Below are positions 24,605 through 32,409 of a stretch of 34,038 bases of DNA, in pieces. The DNA comes from CAYLZW01 sp964388085 (GTDB taxonomy: Bacteria; Myxococcota; UBA727; CAYLZW01), in the NCBI GenBank assembly GCA_964388085.1, contig CAYLZW010000028.1, forward strand, positions 1-34,038. Reading direction: 5' to 3'. The position numbers and the translations under genes were made by a program. Every line of letters starts with the position of its first letter. Position 1 is the first letter of the stretch. The notes beneath the pieces were generated by a model that did not search any database, was not told the origin of the DNA, and saw only the letters and a program-made list of their open reading frames with translations.

Positions 24605-24791
24605 GGTCTGGTGGCGCCTGTGCGCGGCCGCGGTCTTCTCGACGGCGGTGGGCCCGGGCTGTGTGCTCTTCTCGCTCGAGGTGCCCTGCCACAGCGACGA
24701 CAACTGTGACGCGCCCGCGCGCTGTGCGCCGGAGGCCGGGATCTGTGTCGAGCAAGCGCTCGAGGCGGCGGACGCGGGCGATTCGCCATGA
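24573..24791 (+). CDS. Small Cys-rich exported protein, start inside TPR gene
   Basis: A protein of about 72 residues that overlaps the TPR gene by 32 bp in another frame. Start choice: TTG at 24573 has GGAGG 5 nt upstream; a second TTG at 24549 has none. Residues 11-32 form a hydrophobic export signal (WRLCAAAVFSTAVGPGC) ending in a possible but atypical lipobox Cys (GPGC). The mature part has CHSDDNCDAPARCAPEAGIC, four cysteines in a short knot-like module common in Myxococcota lipoproteins, followed by an acidic tail (EAADAGDSP). No known function. The overlap implies coupled translation with the TPR protein. Confidence 0.6.
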   Translation, partial: RLPSAARSSSRVWWRLCAAAVFSTAVGPGCVLFSLEVPCHSDDNCDAPARCAPEAGICVEQALEAADAGDSP

Positions 24792-24842
24792 CGGTGCTCT
24801 CGTTGTTTGGACGTCCCACTCGGACACAAAAGGTGCGAGCTG

Positions 24843-27800
24843 ATGCTCATTCGTGATCGTTTTATGGGCTCGGGCGGGTGCTGGCTCGTCGCTCTGTTGC
24901 TGACCTCCACGGCGCTCGCCGACGAAGCGAAGCCACAGAAGCCCGCGCCGCCCGAGAACCGGCCGCCCGTGGGGCAGATCCCCGACATCGCCATCGACGA
25001 GGACGCCTCCGCACAGGGGAAGGTGGGCGCGCAGGATCCCGATGGCGATACGCTCGCGTTCGCGCTGAAGAGGAAGCCACGACACGGCACCCTCAGCCTC
25101 GACGAGGAGACAGGGCGCTTCGAATACCGCGGCCACGCGGACTATCACGGCGACGACGCCTTCGTCGTCGAGGTGAGCGACGGCAAGGCGCATGTCACGC
25201 TGCACGGGAAGATCGTCGTGCGGCCGGCCAACGACGCGCCCACGGCGCAAGCGGCGACGGTGAGCACACGGGAGGACGTGCCCGCAGCGGTGCGCCTGTC
25301 GGCGACGGACAAGGACGGCGACGCGCTCACGTTCAGCGTCAGCAAGCGGCCGCGTTCCGGCTCGGCCAAGGTGGTCGACGCCAAGGCCGGCCTGCTGCAC
25401 TACACGCCCGGCGCCGACTTCCACGGCGAGGACTCGTTCTCCGCCTCGGTGTCCGACGGCAGGGCCTCGCAGGACGTCGAGATCAAGGTGAAGGTGGTCG
25501 CCGAGAACGACGCGCCGGTCGCGCAGGACGCGTCGCTCGAGGTCCTCGAGGACGGCACGCTGTCGGCGACGCTGCCGGCGAGCGACGTGGACGGGGACGC
25601 CTTGCGCTACCGCATCGTGACCCGAGCGCGTCACGGTGACGTCGTGCTCACAGACGCTGGAGCCGCGGCGTTGCAGTACAAGGCGCACAAGGACTTCCAC
25701 GGCGAGGACGCATTCACGCTCGAGGCCAGCGACGGAAAGGCGAGCGCGCGCGCCGAGGTGAAGATCCGCGTCACGCCCGTGAACGACGCGCCGAGCGCGG
25801 AGGCGTTGTCCATCACGACCCAGGAGGACCGGGCGCTGGCCGCTCAGCTCAGCGCTCGCGACGTCGATGGAGACGCGCTCACCTACCGACTCGCGGAGCG
25901 TTCGCGGAGCGGCAAGGTCTCGGTCGACGCCAAGACGGGCGCGCTCCGCTACGTCCCCGGCGCGAATGCCTACGGCAAGGACAGCTTCAAGGTCTCGGTC
26001 TCCGACGGAGAGCTCAGCGTGAGCGCCGACGTGGTCGTCGATGTTACGCCGGTGAACGACGCGCCGGTCGCCCGCGTGCTCGAACTCGAGGTGGGGGAGG
26101 ATCAGGTCGGCGAGGGCACGCTGCTCGTCAGCGATATCGACAGTGACACGCTCTATTACGCGCTGAAGCGCGCTCCCCAGCACGGCTCCGTGTCGCTCGA
26201 GGGCTCGAAGAGCGGCAAGCTGCGCTACCAGCCGAAGGCGGACTTCCATGGTGATGACGCGTTCAGCGTCGACGTCTCGGACGGAAAGCTCCCGGCGGTC
26301 GCGGAGGTGAAGGTCCGTGTCGCGCCGGCCAATGACGCGCCCGTCGTGAGCGGCGGCGCCTTTCGGACGCGCGAGGATGAGGCCGTCGAGGTGCGCGCCA
26401 CGGCCCGTGACGTCGACGGCGACGCGCTGACCTTTCGCGTCAAGGCGCAGCCGAAGCAGGGCAGCGTCGAGATCCTGGACAAGGCCAGCGGGCGGTTCCG
26501 CTACACGCCGCACGCGAACGCCTTTGGCCAGGACGCCTTCACCGTCGAGGTCAGCGACGGAGAGCTCGCGGCCAGCGCGCGGATCTCGCTCGAGATCACG
26601 CCGCTGAACGACGCGCCGGTGACGGCGCCGCTCGCGCTCTCCGTCGCCGAGGACGAGAGCGCCGCGGCTGTCGTGCAGGCCAGCGACATCGACGAGAACC
26701 CGCTCCGCTACCGGCTCGTCCGAGCCGCGAAGAGCGGGGAGGTCTCCCTTCCGGACGGCGGCAGCGGCAAGCTGAGCTATCGCCCGCGCAAAGACTTCCA
26801 CGGTGTCGACACGTTCGCGGTCGAGGTGACGGACGGGCTGGAGCGCGTGATCTCCGAGGCGACGGTCACCGTGGCCGCACGAAACGACGCGCCGGTCGTG
26901 AGCGGCGGCGCCTTTCGGACGCGCGAGGACGAGGCCGTCGAGGTGCGCGCCACGGCCCGTGACGTCGACGGCGACGCGCTGACCTTTCGCGTCAAGGCGC
27001 AGCCGAAGCAGGGCAGCGTCGAGATCCTGGACAAGGCCAGCGGGCGGTTCCGCTACACGCCGCACGCGAACGCCTTTGGCCAGGACGCCTTCACCGTCGA
27101 GGTCAGCGACGGAGAGCTCGCGGCCAGCGCGCGGATCTCGCTCGAGATCACGCCGCTGAACGACGCGCCGGTGACGGCGCCGCTCGCGCTCTCCGTCGCC
27201 GAGGACGAGAGCGCCGCGGCTGTCGTGCAGGCCAGCGACATCGACGAGAACCCGCTCCGCTACCGGCTCGTCCGAGCCGCGAAGAGCGGGGAGGTCTCCC
27301 TTCCGGACGGCGGCAGCGGCAAGCTGAGCTATCGCCCGCGCAAAGACTTCCACGGTGTCGACACGTTCGCGGTCGAGGTGACGGACGGGCGGGAGCGCGT
27401 GATCTCCGAGGCGACGGTCACCGTGGCCGCACGAAACGACGCCCCGGTGACGCAGGCGTACGCGCTCAAGACGGCGGAGGACACGCCGGCGCGGCTGCGC
27501 GTGAGCGCGCGGGATGTGGACGGCGACAAGCTCACGTTCAGCCTCGGCGCGCGGCCGAGGATCGGCAAGGTGGTCGTCGACGAAGCGTCTGGCGCGGTGC
27601 AGTACACGCCGCAGCCGGACAAGAGCGGCGCCGACGCTTTCACGATCGAGGTGAGCGACGGAACGGCGACCGCCGTCGCGGCGGTGGAGGTCGAGGTCCT
27701 GCGCGTGCCGGATCCGCCCGTCGTGCGCGACATCGTCAGCGCAACGCGGGAGGACGAGGCGATCACGTTTACGCTGCCGGCAGAGGACGCCGACGGCGAC

Positions 27801-28820
27801 AAGCTGACCTTCCGCTTGTTGCAGGCGCCAGCGCGCGGCACGGCGAAGCTCGAGGACGGCGCTGCGGGGACCGTGCTCTACACGCCTCACGCCGATGTGC
27901 ACGGCGACGATGAGCTCCGCTTCGAAGTGAGCGACGGAAAGCATCGGGTGACCGGCGCGACCCGCGTGCGCATCACGGCCGTCAACGACACGCCAACGCT
28001 CGAGCCGCTCGAGGTGAGCATGCAGGAGGACCGCCCGGTCACGGCGGTGTTGCGCGGGGCGGACGTCGATGGCGACGAGCTGACCTTTCGCGTGCAGACG
28101 CGCCCGAAGCAGGGGGTGGTCCGCTTCTCGAAAAAGGAGCCGAGCCGGTTCACGTTCGAGCCGGCGAAGGACCAGGAGGGCACGGTGACGTTTACGGTGG
28201 TGTCCTTCGACGGGCAGCTCGCTTCGGCGCCGGCGCAGGTGAGCGTGCGCATCCAGGGCGAGAACGACGCGCCGCAGGTCGCGCCGGGGCAGCGCTTCAC
28301 GACGAAAGAGGACGAGCCCTACGCGGGCGTGCTGAAGGCGAGCGACGGTGACGGCGACGCCCTCCACTACCGCGTCACGCGCCAAGGAGCGCGCGGCCTC
28401 GTGAAGATCGACGATCCCGGATCCGGTCGCTTCACCTACACGCCACAGCGGGACTACTTCGGCAGCGACACCTTCTCCTTCACGGTGACCGATCCCGACG
28501 GCCTCAGCACCGTCGGCCTCATGCGCGTGAAGATCGAGGAGGTCGATGACCCGCCGGTCGCCATCCGCGAGTACACCGACGCCCCCAAATACGGCCGCGT
28601 GACGCGCAAGCTCAAGGGCTTCGATCCCGAGGGCAAGGCGGTCAGCTTCCGCATCGTCCGCCAGCCGCCCTTCGGCCGCGTCGAGATGCGCGACGCCAGG
28701 TCCGGCGAGTACCTGTTCGTCACGGACGGTGACGGCAGCGGCACCATCGAATTCCAGTTCGTCACGAACGACGGCGAGCTCGACTCCGCGCCGGCCGCGG
28801 TCGTCGTGAAGGTGCGCTGA
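24843..28820 (+). CDS. Secreted tandem-95 / cadherin-like repeat protein (14 repeats)
   Basis: A protein of 1325 residues. After a signal peptide (about 1-32, hydrophobic WLVALLLTSTALA) it is made almost wholly of 14 repeats of about 92 residues, each with ED near the start, a calcium-type DVDGDALTF motif, the F.GxDxF strand and a closing NDAP linker. This is the 'tandem-95' cadherin-like/VCBS-like class of Ca2+-stiffened surface and secreted adhesins. There is no C-terminal anchor, autotransporter or sorting motif: the last repeat ends at the stop codon. The start at 24843 has AAAGGTG about 7 nt upstream. Repeats 6-7 and 8-9 are nearly identical copies. The gene follows the Cys-rich protein by 51 nt on the same strand, so both may be co-transcribed. 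Confidence 0.9.
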   Translation: MLIRDRFMGSGGCWLVALLLTSTALADEAKPQKPAPPENRPPVGQIPDIAIDEDASAQGKVGAQDPDGDTLAFALKRKPRHGTLSLDEETGRFEYRGHADYHGDDAFVVEVSDGKAHVTLHGKIVVRPANDAPTAQAATVSTREDVPAAVRLSATDKDGDALTFSVSKRPRSGSAKVVDAKAGLLHYTPGADFHGEDSFSASVSDGRASQDVEIKVKVVAENDAPVAQDASLEVLEDGTLSATLPASDVDGDALRYRIVTRARHGDVVLTDAGAAALQYKAHKDFHGEDAFTLEASDGKASARAEVKIRVTPVNDAPSAEALSITTQEDRALAAQLSARDVDGDALTYRLAERSRSGKVSVDAKTGALRYVPGANAYGKDSFKVSVSDGELSVSADVVVDVTPVNDAPVARVLELEVGEDQVGEGTLLVSDIDSDTLYYALKRAPQHGSVSLEGSKSGKLRYQPKADFHGDDAFSVDVSDGKLPAVAEVKVRVAPANDAPVVSGGAFRTREDEAVEVRATARDVDGDALTFRVKAQPKQGSVEILDKASGRFRYTPHANAFGQDAFTVEVSDGELAASARISLEITPLNDAPVTAPLALSVAEDESAAAVVQASDIDENPLRYRLVRAAKSGEVSLPDGGSGKLSYRPRKDFHGVDTFAVEVTDGLERVISEATVTVAARNDAPVVSGGAFRTREDEAVEVRATARDVDGDALTFRVKAQPKQGSVEILDKASGRFRYTPHANAFGQDAFTVEVSDGELAASARISLEITPLNDAPVTAPLALSVAEDESAAAVVQASDIDENPLRYRLVRAAKSGEVSLPDGGSGKLSYRPRKDFHGVDTFAVEVTDGRERVISEATVTVAARNDAPVTQAYALKTAEDTPARLRVSARDVDGDKLTFSLGARPRIGKVVVDEASGAVQYTPQPDKSGADAFTIEVSDGTATAVAAVEVEVLRVPDPPVVRDIVSATREDEAITFTLPAEDADGDKLTFRLLQAPARGTAKLEDGAAGTVLYTPHADVHGDDELRFEVSDGKHRVTGATRVRITAVNDTPTLEPLEVSMQEDRPVTAVLRGADVDGDELTFRVQTRPKQGVVRFSKKEPSRFTFEPAKDQEGTVTFTVVSFDGQLASAPAQVSVRIQGENDAPQVAPGQRFTTKEDEPYAGVLKASDGDGDALHYRVTRQGARGLVKIDDPGSGRFTYTPQRDYFGSDTFSFTVTDPDGLSTVGLMRVKIEEVDDPPVAIREYTDAPKYGRVTRKLKGFDPEGKAVSFRIVRQPPFGRVEMRDARSGEYLFVTDGDGSGTIEFQFVTNDGELDSAPAAVVVKVR
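24957..28817 (+). repeat. Array of 14 degenerate ~276-bp coding repeats
   Basis: Each unit encodes about 92 residues; the NDAP-type linker (also NDTP, PDPP, DDPP) marks every boundary. The units differ from each other in most positions except for the recent duplication within units 6-9. The final two units lack the standard DVDGDAL motif in places (unit 14 reads GFDPEGKAVSF), so the array ends in diverged caps. Confidence 0.85.
26343..27442 (+). repeat. Recent tandem duplication, 552-bp period
   Basis: 26343-26890 and 26895-27442 are two copies of 548 bp that differ at only two positions by eye: T/C at 26378/26930 (silent) and T/G at 26839/27391 (Leu to Arg). The period of 552 bp is exactly two repeat units (184 codons), so the frame is kept. 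Flanking units are much more diverged. Confidence 0.93.
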
Positions 28821-28839
28821 CGAGCCTCCGGAGCGGCGC

Positions 28840-29649
28840 TCAGGAGTCGTCGATGGCCGCCGTCCAGTGCGCGACGTCGTTTGCGCTCATGGGGCCGTCG
28901 GGCTCGAGCCGCATGTCGCGGTAGCCCCAGCGCTGTACGTCGGTGAGGTACTGGGAGCGCGACAGGAACGTCCCCCGGCAGGGGTGGCCGTCGTCGGGGG
29001 CCTCCGTCTGCTCGATCTTCACGTCGCGCAAGAGCTCGTCCAGCACCCAGGCCGGCACGCGCGTGCGCTCGGCGGGGTAGATGTAGCCGAACAGCACGAG
29101 GTGGCTGAGCAGGACGCGTCGATGCTCACCGTAACGTCGAAGCAGCCGGGCCCAGTCGAGCGACTCGGCACGCGCGCGGATGAGGTGCGCTACATCGGCG
29201 CCATCGAAGCGCTCCCGCTCCATGATGAAGCCCTTCTGCCAGATCATCTCCTCGGCCGGGCAGAGCAGCACCGGCACACCGACCACCTCGTCGACGCAGG
29301 CGTGCAGGAACCAGGCGTCGTCCACCTCGGCGAGGCCGTTGCCGGAATTGAAGATGATGTCCGCGCAGGCGTCGTTGCCCCCGGCCTTGCCGAGCCAGTG
29401 CGGGAACGTGAGGTCGGTCCAGCAGCCGCCGCGCTCGAGGGCCTCGAAGGCCCGCGGCACGTCCTCTCGACGACAGAAGACGTCGACGTCCTTGGTGTGG
29501 CGTTCGATCCCGGCGTAGCGCGCGAGCGCATAAGCGCCGCCGACCACGAAGGGCACCTCCGCCTCCTGCAGGCGATTGAACACGCGCTGGTAGAAGGCGC
29601 GGGTCACGGGATCGGGCTCGATGGGCTTTGCTCTCGGCACCTCGACCAT
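28840..29649 (-). CDS. Nucleotidyltransferase-fold protein
   Basis: A 269-residue cytoplasmic protein of the polymerase-beta-like nucleotidyltransferase superfamily, in the group annotated as 'nucleotidyltransferase family protein' (DUF6036-like). The first domain has the VGGAYALARY segment (from residue 37) and the metal-binding HTKDVDVF with Asp54 and Asp56, about 15 residues downstream, as in minimal nucleotidyltransferases. The remaining residues are mostly helical (LLRRYGEHRRVLLSHLVLFG) and end in a Trp-rich tail. The target is unknown; tRNA, protein and antibiotic modification are all possible. ATG 29649 is chosen over the longer frame from 29724 because AGGAGG lies 5 nt upstream. It diverges from the metallophosphoesterase and does not look like a toxin-antitoxin pair. 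Confidence 0.78.
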   Translation of the reverse strand: MVEVPRAKPIEPDPVTRAFYQRVFNRLQEAEVPFVVGGAYALARYAGIERHTKDVDVFCRREDVPRAFEALERGGCWTDLTFPHWLGKAGGNDACADIIFNSGNGLAEVDDAWFLHACVDEVVGVPVLLCPAEEMIWQKGFIMERERFDGADVAHLIRARAESLDWARLLRRYGEHRRVLLSHLVLFGYIYPAERTRVPAWVLDELLRDVKIEQTEAPDDGHPCRGTFLSRSQYLTDVQRWGYRDMRLEPDGPMSANDVAHWTAAIDDS

Positions 29650-29832
29650 GGGCCCTCCTCGGCGTGTTGGCCGCGGCGACGGGACACGGCGTGCGGACGC
29701 GGCGTATGAGCGCAGCGGCTGCAAGGGGTGTGCAAAGGGGATGCCGCGCGCACCGCCGCCCTCGCTCGAGCGCGGCTTGCATCTTGCTCACCCTCACGGG
29801 TCTCACGTGGCAAGACAGACCCAGGGAGTGCG

Positions 29833-30636
29833 ATGGCGACGACGGAGAAGTCGGGCGTGATGCGGCTCGCGGCCATCGGAGACCTGCACTGTACGAAGGC
29901 GCACACGGGAAAGCTGCAGCCGCTGTTCGCCCATGTGGCGGAGCACGCCGACGTCCTCGCCCTGTGCGGTGACCTCACCGACTACGGCCTGCCCGACGAA
30001 GCGCGCGTGCTCGTGCACGAGCTCGCCGTGGCGTCGAACCTCCCCATCGTCGCGGTGCTCGGAAATCACGACTACGAGTCGGGCCACGAAGGAGAGCTCA
30101 CCGCCATCCTGAGCGACGCCGGTGCGACCATCCTCGACGGTGAGTCCGTGGAGATCGAGGGCGTCGGCTTCGCGGGGGTGAAGGGCTTTTTGGGAGGCTT
30201 CGGCCGCCGCACGCTCGGCGCCTGGGGAGAGCCCGGCATCAAGCGCTTCGTCCAGGAGGCCGTCGACGAGACCATGAAGCTCGAGTCGGCGCTCGCGCGG
30301 CTGCGGACCTCACGTCGCGTGGCGTTGCTGCACTATTCGCCCGTGCGTGACACCTGCGAGGGCGAGCCGCTCGAGATCTTTCCGTATCTCGGCTGCAGCC
30401 GGCTCGAGGAGCCCATCAACCGCTTTCGGGTGACGGCGGTCCTGCATGGACACGCTCACTACGGTTCCCTCGAAGGCAGGACCGCCGCCGGCGTGCCCGT
30501 CTACAACGTCGCGTTGCCGCTCATGCGCAAGACGTTCAAGGAGCGAAACCCCGTGCGCATCCTCGAGATCCCGCGCGATCCGCCGTCGGCCGAGAGCGAG
30601 CCCGACGGCGAACCGCCGGCGAGCTACGCGAAGTAG
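29833..30636 (+). CDS. Calcineurin-like metallophosphoesterase
   Basis: A 267-residue cytoplasmic phosphoesterase with the dimetal site of the calcineurin-like superfamily. The motifs, in order, are GDLHC (GDxH), GDLTDYG (GDxx), GNHDYE (GNHD), HYSP and HGHAHYG (GHxH). Together they give all ligands for two metals. Substrates in this superfamily include cyclic nucleotides, phosphoproteins and polyphosphates; none can be inferred here. ATG 29833 is chosen because GGGAG precedes it by 4 nt and the protein then begins directly before RLAAIGDLH. The C-terminus is a short acidic Pro/Ser tail. It diverges from the nucleotidyltransferase-fold gene and converges with the lipoprotein gene at 30678. Confidence 0.93.
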   Translation: MATTEKSGVMRLAAIGDLHCTKAHTGKLQPLFAHVAEHADVLALCGDLTDYGLPDEARVLVHELAVASNLPIVAVLGNHDYESGHEGELTAILSDAGATILDGESVEIEGVGFAGVKGFLGGFGRRTLGAWGEPGIKRFVQEAVDETMKLESALARLRTSRRVALLHYSPVRDTCEGEPLEIFPYLGCSRLEEPINRFRVTAVLHGHAHYGSLEGRTAAGVPVYNVALPLMRKTFKERNPVRILEIPRDPPSAESEPDGEPPASYAK

Positions 30637-30677
30637 CCGGCCGGCGGTGCGCGGTCGCTCTCGACGACTCCGGATCG

Positions 30678-32291
30678 CTACTCGGCGTTCGTCGCGCCGG
30701 CGGTCTCGGCGCAGCTCACGAAGTCACGCGCGTTGCCGTTCGAGTCGGCGCCGTTCGGGATGCGGCAGATGCTGCGGTTGGCCGTCTGATCGTCGCCGGA
30801 GGCGGCGGCGCCTTCGGTAGCGCCGGCGACGTCTGCCTCGTAGGCCAAGCTGTCGAGCACGACGCCGTCATCCTTCAAGACGATGGCGCCCGGGCCGTCC
30901 CCGATCTGGTCGGTCTCGCCGTCGAAGGCCACGCGGTAGTCCGTGGCGCCGAGCCCGTCGCGCACGTTCTCGACGCCCACGACCAGGTACGCGTTCGCCG
31001 GCAGGATCCCGAGGATGTCCAAGAGCTCCGGCTGCGCGCCGCCGAGGGCGATGGTGTCGACGACGGCGCCGCTCGCGTCGAGCAGCTCGAGGGTCAGGTC
31101 GGCGAGCGCCACGCCCGCGCCGCTGCCGTTGAACAGCTCGATGTACTCTGCCGTGTCGGTCGCGGCCTGGTCGTAGTCCACCTCGTTGATGACCAGCCCT
31201 CCCGGCAGCGCCCCGGCAAAGATGGCGAGGTGCACGTCGAGCAGCTCGGCGTCGTTGCCGTTCTCCTCGACGCAGACGGTCCAGGTGCCGGGGGGCAAGG
31301 TCTCGTCGAGGGCGGCGCAGCTTCCGGTACCACCCCCGTCGGCGACCGCCTCGGTGTCGGCGATGTCGGCGGCGTCGCTCGCGTAGACCAGGACGCGGGT
31401 GTCGCCCGGGCAGCCGCCCGCGCCGTCGGAGGTCTCCGCGAGGATCCTTGTATCGATACCCAACGAAATATCGAAACAATCGCGGTCACCCGACGGCGTC
31501 AGGTGGAGCAGCTCGTCGCCGAGCGGCAGCTCGATCGCCACCGAGTCGCCGGGCCCGAAGGGATCGCCAGCCTCGTCCGGACCCAGCACGCGCCCGCTGC
31601 CCGTCGTCGTGACGCCGAGCAGGACCCCGTCGTCGCCGTCTTCGCGCGCGCACAGGATCCAGTCACCGGGCTCGAGCGTCACCTCGAGCAGCGAGCAGCT
31701 CCCCGCGCCGCTGTCGGTGTCCTCGGCAAAGAAGTCGTCGGCCTCGCTCGCGTCGCCTTCGTACAAGCGGAGCCGCGTATGGCTGGTGTTGCAGCTGCTC
31801 GTCTCGGCCGCGAAGGTGGCCCGGGTGCGCTCTGTAACTTCGAACGCGTAGCAGTCGACGTCGCCGACCGGCGAGAGGTCGTCGGTCTCCTCGAAGTCCA
31901 GCGTCACCGCGCGCGCGGCAGCGGTGAAGTGATCCCCCGGCTCAGGCCGCGGTCCGGCGTCCCCGCCACCGGCGTCGGTGTCTTCGCCTGCATCGGCGCC
32001 ATCGGCACCGGCGTCGCCGCCGACACCGGCGTCTCCGTCCCCGCCGTCGACCGGCGGATCGCCGGCGTCCGTGCCCGCGTCCTCCCCTTCGCCCTCTCCC
32101 TCGCCCTCGCCCTCGCCTTCGCCCTCTCCCTCTCCCTCTCCCTCTCCCTCGCCTTCCCCGACGCCAGCGTCGGCGTCGCCGGCGTCCGTGCCCGGCGGAG
32201 ATGTGCCGCAGCTACAGCCGGTCATGGTCGCGAGCGACGTGAGGAACGCGAAGAGCAACCACCAACGAAGCCGGGGATGAGCCGATGTCAT
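30678..32291 (-). CDS. Lipoprotein with (Gly-Glu)n linker and lamin-tail domain
   Basis: A 537-residue surface lipoprotein. The signal peptide has a basic start and ends in lipobox TGC (Cys26). A disordered region follows: Asp-Ala-Gly motifs, 13 Gly-Glu pairs (about residues 45-70), then more Asp/Gly/Ala-rich sequence to about 140. Two beta-sandwich segments resembling bacterial pre-peptidase (PPC-like) domains lie at about 145-245 and 250-350 (DVDCYAFEV and DRDCFDISL each start one). The C-terminal domain from residue 364 (GGLVINEVDYDQAATD, then EYIELFN) is a lamin-tail domain (LTD), with a final Cys pair in the tail. The start at 32291 has AGGAGG 5-6 nt upstream. No enzyme motif is seen; the role is probably structural or adhesive. 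Confidence 0.85.
   Translation of the reverse strand: MTSAHPRLRWWLLFAFLTSLATMTGCSCGTSPPGTDAGDADAGVGEGEGEGEGEGEGEGEGEGEGEGEGEDAGTDAGDPPVDGGDGDAGVGGDAGADGADAGEDTDAGGGDAGPRPEPGDHFTAAARAVTLDFEETDDLSPVGDVDCYAFEVTERTRATFAAETSSCNTSHTRLRLYEGDASEADDFFAEDTDSGAGSCSLLEVTLEPGDWILCAREDGDDGVLLGVTTTGSGRVLGPDEAGDPFGPGDSVAIELPLGDELLHLTPSGDRDCFDISLGIDTRILAETSDGAGGCPGDTRVLVYASDAADIADTEAVADGGGTGSCAALDETLPPGTWTVCVEENGNDAELLDVHLAIFAGALPGGLVINEVDYDQAATDTAEYIELFNGSGAGVALADLTLELLDASGAVVDTIALGGAQPELLDILGILPANAYLVVGVENVRDGLGATDYRVAFDGETDQIGDGPGAIVLKDDGVVLDSLAYEADVAGATEGAAASGDDQTANRSICRIPNGADSNGNARDFVSCAETAGATNAE
32082..32159 (-). repeat. Hexanucleotide repeat encoding (Gly-Glu)13
   Basis: A 78-bp run of CCCTCN-type hexamers (plus-strand reading) encodes the Gly-Glu linker. 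A stretch around 32121-32150 has four perfect CCCTCT copies, so the tract may vary in length by slippage in multiples of two residues, leaving the frame intact. Confidence 0.85.
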
Positions 32292-32394
32292 GAGCACCTC
32301 CTGCGCTCTTCCTACGCGGCCCTGCGCCGGCTCCGATCGCATGATCTGCCAGGGGCGGGCGCACGCGCGGGACGCTCCCCGTACGAGAGGCTGG

Positions 32395-32400
32395 TAGACT
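32395..32400 (+). promoter_or_regulatory. Extended TAGACT -10-like element, near-leaderless
   Basis: TGGTAGACT (TG at 32392-32393, then TAGACT) is an extended -10. Transcription would begin near 32407, leaving 2-3 nt before the ATG at 32410. No Shine-Dalgarno is usable. Confidence 0.45.
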
Positions 32401-32409
32401 GCGCAGGCG

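Noticed and set aside
24582..28385. A 1267-residue open frame on the minus strand opposite the tandem-repeat gene
   Set aside because: It is a shadow: high GC leaves few stop codons, the repeats copy the shadow too, and its Arg/Val/Asp-rich sequence lacks family features or a ribosome-binding site. The plus-strand frame has clear domains.
24957..28817. The tandem repeats as a CRISPR array
   Set aside because: The units are about 276 bp, diverged and coding; there is no spacer pattern and no cas gene.
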